From NCBI GenBank assembly GCA_000727475.1, contig KL647310.1:1694849-1758848 (forward strand): a stretch of DNA of 64,000 nt, written 5' to 3'. Source of the stretch: Sarcocystis neurona (lineage: Eukaryota > Apicomplexa > Conoidasida > Eucoccidiorida > Sarcocystidae). This document shows positions 25,670 to 37,900 of this stretch, piece by piece. Made by a program: the position numbers and the translations under genes. Within the stretch, counting starts at the first letter, position 1; each line of letters begins with the position of its first letter. The notes under the pieces were generated by a model. That model had not been told where the DNA came from and did not search any database. It saw only the letters and a list, made by a program, of their open reading frames with translations.

Positions 25670-25885
25670 CTGCGCCTTCGCCGCGGACCCAGGAAGCAGC
25701 GTGACTGTGATGAAGAGGTCATGCATACAACGTGGATTGTGAACCTCGGTAAACTTCATTTTAAGTCCCCCTTCAGGAAGGTGATGCCCCGACCGGACTT
25801 TTTTGAAGGCTGTTTCCATTTTCTCTGCATCTCTCCCCCGGTCGTCCACTAAGAAACATTCAACAGCAGCGGAGTACACAAAACA
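25670..25885 (-). CDS. Internal exon of an unrecognised minus-strand gene
   Basis: A 216-nt segment is bounded by an acceptor with a pyrimidine stretch (TGTCTTTCAACCAG) and a strong GTAAGA donor after GCGCAG. It is open throughout in phase 0 and encodes 72 residues of balanced composition, including FLVDDRGRDAEKMETAF and MKFTEVHNPRCMHDLF. There is no stop codon and no low-complexity run. I do not recognise the domain. It probably belongs with the candidate first exon at 27365-27278, but the linking exons were not resolved. Confidence 0.5.
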
Positions 25886-27277
25886 CTGGTTGAAAGACAC
25901 ATGGAGAGCCTAGGAGGTACGCGACCATTCTGTTACATTCGTCCGTCCGTGTAGTTTTATGCTTCTACAGTTGCACTACTCAGCAAGACTTTGCCTTGAG
26001 ATACTCCCGTGCGACATCCTAGACATTCAATCGTTGACAGCCAAGTAGCCTGAAAACCGTTTCTCTTCCTATGCCATCTGGCAAACTGCTCTTCAAGTCA
26101 ACTTTTCAGCGGAAGATCAAATGCGTCACGCTCCAGTGGGGCTCGCGTAGGCTTTTCACTGCCATTCGTGCAGTCGAGGCGGAAGAGCACATCTCTTAGG
26201 AATTGTGCGCAGAATGTCTCTACACCATTTGCACGTGCGTGCGAAGTAAACTATGCACGCCACTGGGCGCAGACAGCACCCGTGAAAAGGAAGCGCGAAA
26301 TTGACTCGTTCCCCCGGTTTTTTCACTGTATCACTCCCCAGTTTACCTCTGCTTGAGCCGAAAACTCAGCAACTTTGATCTCTCACAGGCGCTATTTTGC
26401 GTGGCTATTGCACGAGGTCAACTTCCACGCGATCATACACATGCACACTCGCCTGTTAGACAGTCCCTTTATATGCGTACTCGTGTGTATGTGTACTCCT
26501 CTGTATCCGTCCACCTATCAGATATCAATTTTATTGGCGGTTTACAACGACAAAATTGCAGGCGAATGCTTACAGCGTCGTCTGCCTACCACAGGAAGGC
26601 GCGTGTGTCCGTTCACTGCCTGCGACGACGCACACCCGCATTCCCCAACAAGAGATAGAATTGCGCTTCACGCTGACACGTCACGCTGTGCTCCGGTCAA
26701 CTGCGTTACCTCTGAATGACTCTTTTTTAGATGTGCGACATCATTCACGCGGGCTCACAATTTTGCCCATGTGGACTCCGAAGTTCCTAAATAAGCCGCA
26801 CCCTATTTTCAGAACAGATAGTCATTCGGTCGGCTACCTGTGTGGCCAAGCTATGGTGTCCATTCTCGGGAAAGCGCTCACTTCTTTAGCTGTGAGTCTC
26901 GCGGACAAAACCTAAATTCAGACTTTCTCATGTCTCCCTGCCACCTCTCCCATATTGAGTGGTGCCTTCTTGTGCACTTGCGCGAACATCTGTTCAACCC
27001 GCGGACGCGTGTACCAGCCACCGTGTCCAGCTATTCCCAGCCTCGTAAGTGTAGGCGCACCTGTTCCGCCTGTTCCATAGGCATATACCACTCTATGTAG
27101 TATGCTGTTTCTTCTTATGGGCTCACTCCTTTCTAAGGAGCCTGTGTACGCTTCCACAGCTGTGCCGAACCCGCCATTCGTCTAACAGGTAGACGCACGT
27201 TTCCGTTGTCGAAGAAAAAAAAGTACACTGTCTACACGACTGACGCGCAAGTGGAGCCACCAAATGCGCACACTTAC

Positions 27278-27365
27278 CACCGACACTGTTTACATTCTCT
27301 TGAAGCGAAGTCCGCGCCTTGTTGTTTTCGCTTTTTCCTATCCTCTTCTTCTTCTTTTTTGCCAT
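27278..27365 (-). CDS. Candidate first exon of an unrecognised minus-strand gene
   Basis: An ATG at 27365 opens a very basic N-terminus, MAKKKKKRIGKSENNKART, followed by SLQENVNSVG and a perfect GTAAGT donor. The exon has 29 codons plus one base. A possible next exon begins at the ACAG just before about 27142, where the phase fits (SLERSEPIRRNSILHR), but its acceptor lacks a good pyrimidine tract. The Lys run suggests a nuclear or ribosome-associated protein, which is inference only. Confidence 0.45.
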
Positions 27366-28716
27366 AACAGAGTGACGGTGTCCTGCGTCTGATTACGCAT
27401 ACGTCGGCGAACCCCGTGCGACTAAGCATTGCGGAATAAGTTTTCATCGACGCACATTAAGCATACGCACTCTTGAATCGTAATGTGCATGCACTGATAC
27501 GCATCCTCATCTGTCTTCCTCTAAATGTAAGCATACACACACTTCAGTATGTATATATGTATATATGTATTTATGTATACATATGCATATATTGGCCACT
27601 GCGACTCTCGTTATAGACGGCCATGTTTTTTCTTTCTTCCTGTGTACGCAAGTAGATACGACTGTGTCCAGCTCGTGTTTGTAGAGGACTCCCACAACCT
27701 GCGTCTCTCCCCAGTAAGCGCATGAGCAAATCCGACAGAAATGGATCAATACGCAGATACACATACACACGTATGTGTGTGTTCCTCTTCTTGTGAGCGC
27801 GCATGTCTGCATTGTTGTCCCTTATGGACGTGCAATTGAATGTATACACTGCTAAGTGTGCAAGACAAACACTCAGATTGGGAGTGTTGACTTCACTTCG
27901 ACGAAAGTCATCCTTCCTGCTCAGCACGTAAAAATATGCTAGAGAAAACAGGGCGCGCACAAATTCTGCTGTTCCTGCGCAATTGCCTCGAATTCTACAC
28001 TTGCGCATCGAGGCTATGAAACTTTCTCAATGCAATGCGATGAGCATTGCAGATGAACTTCCGCACGGAACAACGTGGCATAAGCGTGGGCAGTGTTGAT
28101 CAGAAAAAAACAGATAAGCGCAAGGTGAAACAGCCATAAATAGAGGTCTAAGTCTGCACACTTATAGACATAAATGGAAAACAATGAAAAAAGAGCTTCT
28201 TTATTGATAGCCGGAATAGCACGGATCCGGACACGTTCGAGGGCGACATGTTTAGGTGCCGGGTGCCCGAAACATATCTACCACTGGCGCTCTCGTTGTA
28301 GAGGGACACCTTTCTCTCTCTCTCTGTCCGCGGCCGTTTCGTAATCGCTGTGAGATGCGTCAAGACGAAAAGTACAGGTAACAGATAACGGCCTTGTTAC
28401 TGCATATTCCGATGTCTACAAACATATGAGCTTTTAACTTAAATTTCAACATCAACGAAAGCTGCAAAACCTAAGCTCGTGGCCTCGAGCTACTACGGTG
28501 GTATCTCGTTTCCTTCTACAGATGAATCCATATATTGTCCATCTTTCCTTACCGGCCACGCATATCTGCGTAGTCGTCTTCTTAGTACAAGTGTAACAAA
28601 CGTTCTGCCCACCACAAGTCCTTCAGAACATACGATCTGAGTGACTTTACCAATACATGCATCTTCGTGTACCTGCAACTTTTCTGCGGACTATTCTATA
28701 AACGTATCGACCACAG

Positions 28717-28846
28717 AGGATACGAAGGGAAGGAAGTTTTCAACTAAGGAGCATACTCTGTTTGTCGCTGACAGGAAATCTGACGAAGGCTTTCCTTCCT
28801 GTGTGGACGTTACGCTCTTCAGTCCCCTCTGCGTCACCGTGTCCAG
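28717..28846 (+). CDS. Candidate exon of an unrecognised plus-strand gene
   Basis: The segment begins after a GACCACAG acceptor and is open to a CCAG/GTAGCC donor. It encodes about 43 residues, including DTKGRKFSTKEHTLFVADRK and EGFPSCVDVTLF. The composition is protein-like and non-repetitive. The pyrimidine tract before the acceptor is weak, so the left boundary is uncertain. Confidence 0.35.
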
Positions 28847-29677
28847 GTAGCCTCATTTCCGTTACGCCTCAGTCACCTGTAAGCAGCACTCTCCCCTATG
28901 TATCTGCACAGAAAAAAAGTACTTCTCTTTGGCGTTCTTGCAAAGTTGCGTCCCTCACCACGCTAAGAGCTCAGAGGTCAGCGCTTTAGACTCTGATTAC
29001 TGCTTACCCAGTTCGGTTCCACGCGACTGTAAACACACTTTTGAGAAGCAGTGGAACCCGAAGAGAAATATTACAACGACATATTGACGTGGATGTAAAG
29101 AAAGACGCACACGTCGAGTGAGTTTGTATGTTAAGGTGTGCGTGTTCTCTCGTACATGCTAACAGCTTCCGGCTGTCCTTCTGGGGCGTCTCTTTACGTA
29201 AGTGTGCGGACGTACATGCGCAGACCTACACCGCTTTCCTTGTGTTGGGGTACAGGTTACACGACGTTTTTGTCTCCATGCAGCGGCATATCGGTAAGCC
29301 GTACTGCGCTCTAATGCAGGAGAAGCAAGGTGCTTCCACGTTTGTGCAGAGACACACTTTTAGATGTATTGACTCACAGGTGTGTAAAATGTAACGTGTG
29401 GTTGTGTACGAGTATCCAGAGAAAGAAAGGCGGAATTTAGTGTCACGGAGCGGTGAAAAGTCCTACGGTACATAGTTTGGCTTTGGGTTGCTGTGAACTT
29501 AGTCGCCTCCTCGTGCTCAACCCCGCGGCTGGTGGCCTATGGGTTGCATGTCCTAAAGGGAAAAAAGATATACGTGATCTCAGCAGTAGTTCGTCGAATA
29601 CTTAGCCGGTGGTTGAGAGATAACGATAGTCTCACCTGTAATGTTAAGACAGCTAACGATTATATCTTCCCCTGCAG

Positions 29678-29841
29678 ACAAAGCGTCACAAGAAGAACAG
29701 TGAAAGACACATGTGTTTTCCGGTACCAGTCCGCTAAGCCGCATAAAAGTGTTGGCCTCTATGACGCATTCAGGCTCCATTTTAATTCCCGTTGCGGAAC
29801 GTGCGAGCCGCTCCGGATTAAGCAGTCAAGTGTGTTTGTCG
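29678..29841 (+). CDS. Internal exon of an unrecognised plus-strand gene
   Basis: A 164-nt segment is bounded by a strong acceptor (TATATCTTCCCCTGCAG) and a perfect GTAAGT donor. It is open in one frame with 54 complete codons, reading QSVTRRTVKDTCVFRY and HKSVGLYDAFRLHFNSR. It may follow the candidate exon at 28717-28846. A TGTAG acceptor 38 nt downstream would give a short in-phase terminal exon ending in TAG, but that intron would be unusually short. Function unknown. Confidence 0.5.
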
Positions 29842-30745
29842 GTAAGTCTGTATCACCGTGTACGTACACAGATCTGTAGAAGGTTTGTCTTTGGAAATGA
29901 GTGCAACAGGCTTTTAGCGGGTCCGATATGGAGTTACGAATTAAGGACGCTTTGGGTCGACGCAAAAATTTGACGACTTGCATGGGCAATAGCAGCCTGT
30001 GCAGCGTGGCGAACGGCAGCACGACCGGCAGCACAGCAGTGGGGTTTTTTCGTTACCCCACACATGCGTCAGAAATTGGAAAAGTTCCCTACCTGTAAAT
30101 CGTTTCTTCGTTCCTCGTCTTGTGGTAAACAACTTGCATGAGTGCCTCACTCTCCGATAGGGAAGTCCTAGGAAACAGTTACATTTCAGCCTCCGTTCAC
30201 AAAGAGAAGTGCTCAACTCGACTGAGCAGCTCAGCGGTCAAAGACTTTTTATTTCCCTACATGATACGTCGTGTATATATCTCAGTGTAGAGGTCTGCAT
30301 ACGTGTGTTCACCACTGCTACATCTACTTGTATGGATGGTGCCTACGCATGTTCACTGAAATATGTAATACTTCGGCCATGTGTATGCTGGATTAAGCAT
30401 GGAGATGAGTTCTCGTAGACGCCTACGTACTTCGTCGCCTTTGCTTGTGTGCATGCGTGTGAAGACACACACATACAGAGACACAGATGTACACGTTTGT
30501 GGGCGCGCCCAGCGGCACTACCCATAACGCTAAGCTTATTGCGCGGCTTGTCGTGTATACGTGTACAAAGAGATGCACAAGCGTACACAGAACCACCGGA
30601 ACACACGTGCATATCAATTTCAATTTATCTCCGAATGGCGTCGTTGTGTTGGTCGGCGCAAGAACACGGTACGCTGCAATCGGAGGCGACGTACGCTGCT
30701 TCAACGACTACAGTAGTTCTACAGTTTAACAATGTATGCAACGAA

Positions 30746-31165
30746 ATGACCTTCGTCTTATTTGTCTCGCTTCTGGGGCCGTTCGCTTGCCACAGAGCTC
30801 CCGACGTCTTCAAGTGCACTACAAAAAATTTGGTGGAACCAGTTGAATTGTCTCAACTGGCTACCCGAAAGGAGAGTTACACACACTTCATAAAGTTCTA
30901 TTTACAAAATGCATGTGTGGGCCTTTTACTGAGATTACGAGTAGAGGCGCAGATGTTACGGTGGGATGTACCAGGTACTGCAGCTTTCCTGCGCTACGTG
31001 GCAAGTCCCGAGAATATTTGTGATGGCAACAAAATGTTGATGAAGAATGCAAAGTACGCCGCTGATCAGTGTCTTGGATCTTGCGCGCTTATGGCAGTTG
31101 GCCACTGCCGGTGCGCGATGCTTCCTGGGAGTCGACGGAAGGCACAACCATCAGATAGATCGTGA
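30746..31165 (+). CDS. Small putative secreted protein, unrecognised
   Basis: A 139-residue frame starts at the ATG at 30746. The frame is open further upstream, with another ATG at 30635. I prefer 30746 because it places a plausible signal peptide (MTFVLFVSLLGPFACHRA) at the N-terminus. The mature part has seven or more Cys residues and no second hydrophobic span strong enough to be a clear anchor. It ends with a basic tail. I cannot assign it to the coccidian SAG family or any other, and it could also be an exon. Confidence 0.35.
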   Translation: MTFVLFVSLLGPFACHRAPDVFKCTTKNLVEPVELSQLATRKESYTHFIKFYLQNACVGLLLRLRVEAQMLRWDVPGTAAFLRYVASPENICDGNKMLMKNAKYAADQCLGSCALMAVGHCRCAMLPGSRRKAQPSDRS

Positions 31166-31587
31166 AGGAGAGAAGTCACGTACGCAGTACGGTCAAGTAG
31201 GACGCACAGGCGTGGGCCACTAGCCGTTATATCATTGCAATTATAGCAACTGACTGAGAGGCGTTGCTTCCTCGCTCACGCCTGGCCGGTGAGATTGTAT
31301 ACGTCTTCAAGTACATCAATAACGTGTACTTCGGATTAGACTTGTTTAACCTCGAATTATCCGGACTTAGCGGAGAACGCCGGCCAAGTACTTCTTTACT
31401 GACAGTCTTCCTACGCAGGTTTTCCTCGCTTCTGACTAAAGAAACAGTTCACTTATTCTCTTTCAAGGAATATTGCTATCCGACGACCCGCCCACAGTGA
31501 GACTTCGTCGAGCGTCTATTGTTTATCTGCTGCCTTCTGGCAGCGGTAAGAACCAGACCTCTTCAGACTCAAGTTCCTGGCGACCCC

Positions 31588-31959
31588 ATGAGATCTTTTC
31601 AGTGTACGCAATCTTTCCCTTGCTGTTGGTGGGTTGCTGATCGAGTTCTACGCCAGGATGCATGGTCACGAACGTCCTGCCGCGTGCTGCTGCAGCACAG
31701 ATGCGTTGTTTTGCTGCCGTTGTCGATTGTCGCTTACTCCCTGCTCATCTATCGAGCGGTTGGTCTCTACATTTTACCGCTACTACTGGTATTGCCATTG
31801 GATATGGTCTACGTAACACGGTTCTGCCATCTCCTGTTCTGGCTGCACTCAGCAGCTGCAATTTTCGGCTTGCACCTGCGACTTCTGCCTGGAGTACTCC
31901 GGTTCATAAGCGCGGTCCTTCGCTGTGTGCCGCGTCTTCTCGAAAGAAGTAACATTTAA
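31588..31959 (+). CDS. Short hydrophobic ORF just upstream of, and in frame with, the channel
   Basis: A 123-residue frame begins at the ATG at 31588 and ends at TAA 31957-31959, only 12 nt before the channel ATG and in the same frame. It contains three or four hydrophobic stretches (VVLLPLSIVAYSLLIY, LYILPLLLVLPLDMVY and others). A possible GTAACA donor lies at 31949, but no acceptor gives an in-phase join to the channel. The channel already has its own complete domain I S1-S6, so this is not needed for the fold. It may be an upstream ORF or chance. Confidence 0.25.
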   Translation: MRSFQCTQSFPCCWWVADRVLRQDAWSRTSCRVLLQHRCVVLLPLSIVAYSLLIYRAVGLYILPLLLVLPLDMVYVTRFCHLLFWLHSAAAIFGLHLRLLPGVLRFISAVLRCVPRLLERSNI

Positions 31960-31971
31960 GGCATCTCAAAT

Positions 31972-34900
31972 ATGGCCGCCGTCAGCAATTGGGGTGCGGA
32001 CCGGCAGGTGGATGGAGAAACTCAGGAAACTCGTCGGCAGTTGGAAGGGGAAACTCAGGAAACTCGTCGGGTTACCATCGTCCTTGGAGACGAATTTCAC
32101 CCGATTGCCCACGCTCATAAAGACAACGGAGATCACTCTTGGAAGGAGAGTACGCCCGATCAAGCTGGGCAATCGCGCTCTTCAGCGAGTTGCTGGCCGC
32201 CGTTTTTCCGGTGTTGCGGGTGCGTTCCGTGTCCTTTCTCATCCGCCGAGAGCCGCACCACCCCATTTCACGGGTTGTGCACCAAGCTGTCAGAAAAGTG
32301 TGCTTTACGGACGCTACTGCTAGTCTATGTGTGCGTGAACGAGGTGCTCAGGTACCACAATGAAACCGGCGCGGTTTCGGTTGCTGCTGCAATCTCTGAA
32401 GCGTTTCTGGTGTTTTTATTGCTCCTGGAATTCGTTTATGATTCTGTGTCTATGGGTCTTTGGCGGGGGAGCAAGTGGTTTTTCCGCTCGAGAAGATGCG
32501 TCTACAATTTAGTCGTTCTGGTGGCGGCTGTTACCTGCGGCATCCTTGATGCTTTCGTAAAAATAAAGCCTACGTGGTATACCGCTCAGGTTGCGTTGGC
32601 AGTTGCTCTCGGAAGATTTATCCGTGTCTTTCGCGTCTACCAAAGCCAGTCTTTCCAGTTTGTACACTCCATCTTCAAGAAGTCCTTCTTCAACCTCCTT
32701 GCGCTGGCGGGACTCGGCTTTTTGTTTGCACTGTTTTATGCCATCATTTTCTTCCACTCGTACGGCTACACACAGTTTAACTTGTGTTACAAAGAACCCA
32801 GAAACAGAAGCACCAGCATTACAAGTATTCACAGCAGTGTGGACACTTTCAGCAAATCCATTGCGGCGGACGGCTTGAGTAGTGCACGCAGGAGCAGCAC
32901 CAGCAAACCGACAGATAGCAAGACCAGTCTTGATGCGCCTCAGAACTTCAGCAATGATGGGTTCTGCGACAACCCCAGCAGCGTCAAGGCGGATCTCCTC
33001 ATCGCCCCCGCAAACTCCTCTGGTCCCGCAAAGGAACTGGTCTGCGATGCGAACAGCGCTTACTGGGAGTTTGATGCCAGCCAGCAGTACCTGTGTACGC
33101 CAGGACGTGCATGTCAAGCAGGAACCACCTGTCGGAACACTTTCTTCGATCCTTGGACTTCCGTATGTTCGGAGGCAGAACGGCGACGGCTGCACCGCTC
33201 AGGATGGGATTTGATTTTTGAAAACCGTGTGAACGACTGGGGCACAACAGGGTTTCACTCAGGTATTAGTACACTAACAAGTTTGCTGGAGTGCATGACC
33301 CTCGAGGGCTGGTCTGCTTTGATGTATCGCCAAGCTGATGGCGACGCAACTACCCGCGGTCTTCTCTCCCTTGTTCTGTTTCTTTCGGTGGTAATCGTTG
33401 GTAACCTTTTGCTGATGAATCTAGTCGTGGCGGTGGTTTGGGAAAACACCATATTAAAATCAACTACTTTGAAGAAAATCGACGCAAGAGAGGAAGATTT
33501 ACAATTGTTTGAAGTACTCGGCATGAAGTGGGTGCGATATCTTGTGGAACAGCTCTGCCGACACGATATATTCAGCAGTGAAGAAAAAATGGTTTCTTAC
33601 CAGCGTGTCAGGTACGAAGCACGACGTGACAAAGAAAGACTCCGCACTACGTGCATCACTTCTGTGAGCAGCACGACTCTGGGCGGTGCGCCTGCTGCTG
33701 CTGAGCCGCATCATTCTGCTGCTGGTTCCCCTTGCTCAGCAGTAGCTTATTCCGCTGCCATTTCAGGCCACGATCCCTCCGCTGCTCCTTCAGCACGTGG
33801 GGGTCCCTCCGCTGCTTCCTTTCGTGCTTCCGCCGGAGTTATTTGCGACACAGTTAACCTTGGTACTTCCAGTGTTCTGCCATCCCCAAGTAATCCCGTC
33901 AACGTAATTGCTGTTCCCAAGGCGTCTAATTGTTCTCGTGCAAATCCTCCTTGTGTCCCACACTCAAGTTCAATTCTACCCCCTTCAGGTGCTGGAGGAG
34001 CTACTCTTTTCAATTTTACTTCGTCAGATGCGATTGCTTTCCATCGTCCATGCGCACCGACCGCTGCCACTGCTCCTCTCAGCTCTGCCTCTCGCTTTGT
34101 ACACCGTCTGTGGCCTCGCTTCAGCAGCCGCGTGCTCTACGCAATTTCTCGTAAGCAGTACGTGGTTCTGATGTTTTTTATCGCGTTGGTGGACCTCTGC
34201 TGCATCGTCACGCTCACGTGGACTAACCAGGAATCTGTCAGATTTGTCACGGACTGTGTGTTCACACTAATATACGGCATAGATATTTGCCTTCAGTTGA
34301 TTGGATTTGGATGGTGTCAGTTTCTTCGAGACGGCTTTAAAGTCTATGATTTGATTGTGGTACTGATGGAGGTTGCAGGGTTATTGTTTCATTTCGGCTG
34401 CTGCGGAGGCGCTCTTTCCATTTGTACGGCAGACCGCATCTGCGCTGGCGACCCGACCCTCCTTAACGTTTATGCTTTCTTCCGGAGCTTTCACGCTTTC
34501 CGAATCTTCAGATTGATTCGCAACTTTGCGGCGCTGCGAATCTTGGTGGAGCTCACGTACGACCTGCTGCGCAACATTTTCTTCATCTACGCTCTCGTGC
34601 TGTTCGAAGTTTTCACAATGTCTGTCATGGGAGTGATTTGTTTCCGCGACTCTCATTATGAGGAGCGCGCTGCCGAGGTGAACTTTCCAACTATCACGCT
34701 CTTCTTCAACTTTTCGAATATTTGGAAAGCCTTCATGCTTGTATACGGTCTCATGACCGGTGAAAGCTGGAACGTCGTGATGAGCGAACTCTTTGCTGTA
34801 TACCTTAACAATAATTATTCTTCTTCTGAGGCAGAGGCCCTGTTACCCTCTCATCTTTTTCTTAAATCCCCACGCCCCGCATACATCATTACCACCTATG

Positions 34901-37900
34901 TATTTATTACGGTGATCTTTTTATGCTGTTTCATCTACAACGTCTTCGGTGGTATTCTCATCGGCCAGTACGTAGTTTCACGACGCTCAGTTTACAATCG
35001 ACACGTTTTCAAACTGCTGAAGATATGCCGAGAGCTAAATATTGAGATGCCGTCTTCAGAGGTCGTTGGAAGCACAAACCTGCAGCGAATGTACTCTCTC
35101 GCTCAACCGCAGAGAAAAGGACTGGCTGCAAGAAAACGAGCGCTCAGCTTGTTCCTCCAACCGGAAAAGATTCAGCAACGTTTAAGCGTCGCAGGCGCCT
35201 CACCCAGGGCACGAAAAATCATGACGCGCATGTCTAGCTCGTTTTCAAAGCCGAGGCCTTTCAGCTTGCCACTGAATCTGGCACATCCGCAGGGTGCAGG
35301 AGAGCGGTCGAGACAGGCAGCAGCAGCAACTCCGCATTCTACACGCAGAGGCAGCCGCAGAAAGCGACTGCGGGTCACGCGGCGTGTCACGCACAACAGA
35401 CGAGTGCTGCCTCAGCTTCGATCACGAAAAGCGCGTGCACTGCATAGTGTGAACCAGCGACACGAGGTACTTTCAATGCGGACCGAGTGTATCTCCTTAA
35501 CAGATGCAGGCCGCCTTACTGCCTCGCAGGGTTCCTTACCCCCTGAAGCATCTACTCTTCCGGAGAACAAGACGGTTTGGGCACTATCAACAAGCGCGAA
35601 GACTCAGTCATTTCTATTCTATACAGTGTCCCATGAAGACTTCGCACAAAAATCGAAAAGTAAGCTCTCTACCAGCAATTCGTATGCTGTTTTTGTGCAA
35701 AATCGGCGTGGGTAGCACAGGGGGAAGAAGCAAGTACAGACAGCTGCGTGACCAGCCAAGGATTACGGAAGGGTTACACACATATCGATAAAACCCTTCT
35801 CCACAGGTGTGGTTAATGTGTGCTAATATTCCATATTTCTCGAGCTCGTCCCGTGCTGATACGCCCCTCAGACCCTTAGGTAGCGGTTACCCGCTGAAAA
35901 CACAAAATTACAGCCCTGTACACAAACGTACGAGCCGAGTTACAATTGCCTGCAAATGGTTCTTCGCGATTGAGCGGAGATACCAAAATACGATGCGTAG
36001 TCAAGTGACCCGTGGTACGCAGGCACTCGTGTTGGTCTCCACGCATAATCGAATATTCATCTGGCATATCTACGTACACATGCGCGACGCCGTACACATT
36101 TGATAACACATAGAAGCTTCTACGCAGAGAGTTAGCCAGCAACAATACTGCGGACGTTTAACCTGCATTGTGGCTTGCACGAGCGTCCGGAGTTCACAGC
36201 AGGTACCTGTCCGTCGAGACACACAGATGTCCACGTGCGTGCCTCAGTAAATTCCTGTATATTAGTAGGGACACCTGCGTGACCTTTGTGTTGAAACCAC
36301 TCCTTGCCAGTGCTTAGAGAAGGCGCAGTTTCTTCTCTTTGCATGACTTCCTCGGCGGCCTTGCAGCCACAATATCAGTCCACCGCTGTGACTGTAGCTT
36401 GACACGTACAACCTTTGTTTGCATGTATGTAATTGTGGTCGGTAAATGCAACGTTCACAGGCCGATTCGCTTGGATACCCTATGCACACGCACGAAGGCG
36501 GCCCCCGTTGAAGATGTGCCTCCAGCAGAATTCGTATTTGTCTTCACTCTGATGGGTTCAACGTGCGTACATGCGGAGGAACACATGTGAACAGTTGTGT
36601 GGCTTGAGGCGTCGCAAAACGTACACTTTACCTGGTAGTACGTGCCAAGGTTTACCTCGTTTTTGCCTCGTGCAGACCAGCAACGCGAGAGGACAAGAGG
36701 CGAGCGTCTCTGTTCGTCTTTCTGTTATCCTCCGCCTGCAGGTCCACGAGAGGCAATGGCAATTGGGAAGCGTTTCTGTTCGTCTATTCGCGCCGTCTGC
36801 GTGTCTCTGGCGATCGCCTCCGTGTGGATTTTTGACGCGGTAATACGCCTTTTTTCCTTCTGTCTACTGCTGCTCGAGAGCCAGCTCGTGTCTCTGGATA
36901 TCGACAGGCCGGACTTCTGCGTTGCTTACGTACGCTACATTCTGGAAGACGAAGACATAGTTGGGCAGGAGGGGGAGCGTGAACAGGGTTCGACGTCCTC
37001 CATTAGCCTCAGTGCACAACAGCGACCGCGTGGTGGGGTGCGTTCATCAACGTGCTCCAGTTGTTCTCAACGACGAGCTACAGCTGACCTTCCTTGCTTC
37101 AAACCTGGCGGGTTCGTGCACTCTTTCTTATATCGCCTAATGGTTTCACACAGTTATGGTATTTTTTTTGCGACAGTAAATGTGGCGTCCTTGCTCTGTT
37201 TAATTGTTGAGGCCTGCCTCACACGAAACGCCACCGCCGGCTTCTGCTTTGCCTGCTTCGAATGCATATTTGCGGGATTCTTTTTTCTCGAGAGCGCTTT
37301 ACGCATGGCTGTATTTGGCCGGCTGGGAGGAGCGACCAGGGCGAATGTTTTGAATTTCGCCCTGAGTTTGCTGTCAGTAATTCTCCTCTTCTGTAACCAA
37401 GTGTGGCTTCTCTCGCCTTCCCTACAAGCCGCCTACGCGCACCTCTGGGAGACGCCAGCGTTTCGAACAGTCAAATTGCTCCGATCGATGCGGGCGCTGC
37501 AGTTAGTTGAGGCACTTCGTATGGACGGAATAAGGATTGTGGCGCGCTCGCTCGCGGCTTCCATCGGAGAAGTGAAGAATCTGGCTGTCCTGCTTGTATT
37601 AGTTTTCCTCGTGGCTGCTGTCTCAATCACACAAATAATGTTCTTTTTTAACTTCACTGGTAGCACAAGCGGTGCTGCAAGTGCGTCTTCTGGAGAGATA
37701 CCAGCTAGTGGTACGACAGGCAGGGAAAACTCGACTACAAAAGACGTGGCCGTTCCTACTGACATAAACCGTAGCGTCAAAGTTCTGGAAGCTGGGGGCG
37801 CCAGAAGTTCGAACACTGCGTATTCTATGCCGCGTTCAATCTTGAACAGCCAGATTTCGACCTCATCGTCGCTCGCCGTGGCGTCAGCTATCCCCGATAT

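Noticed and set aside
36642..36741. Channel second part starting at GTG 36642 as a separate gene
   Set aside because: The stretch before 36742 is pyrimidine-rich intron ending in CTGCAG. The four-domain join is exact in phase, and domain order I-IV is preserved.
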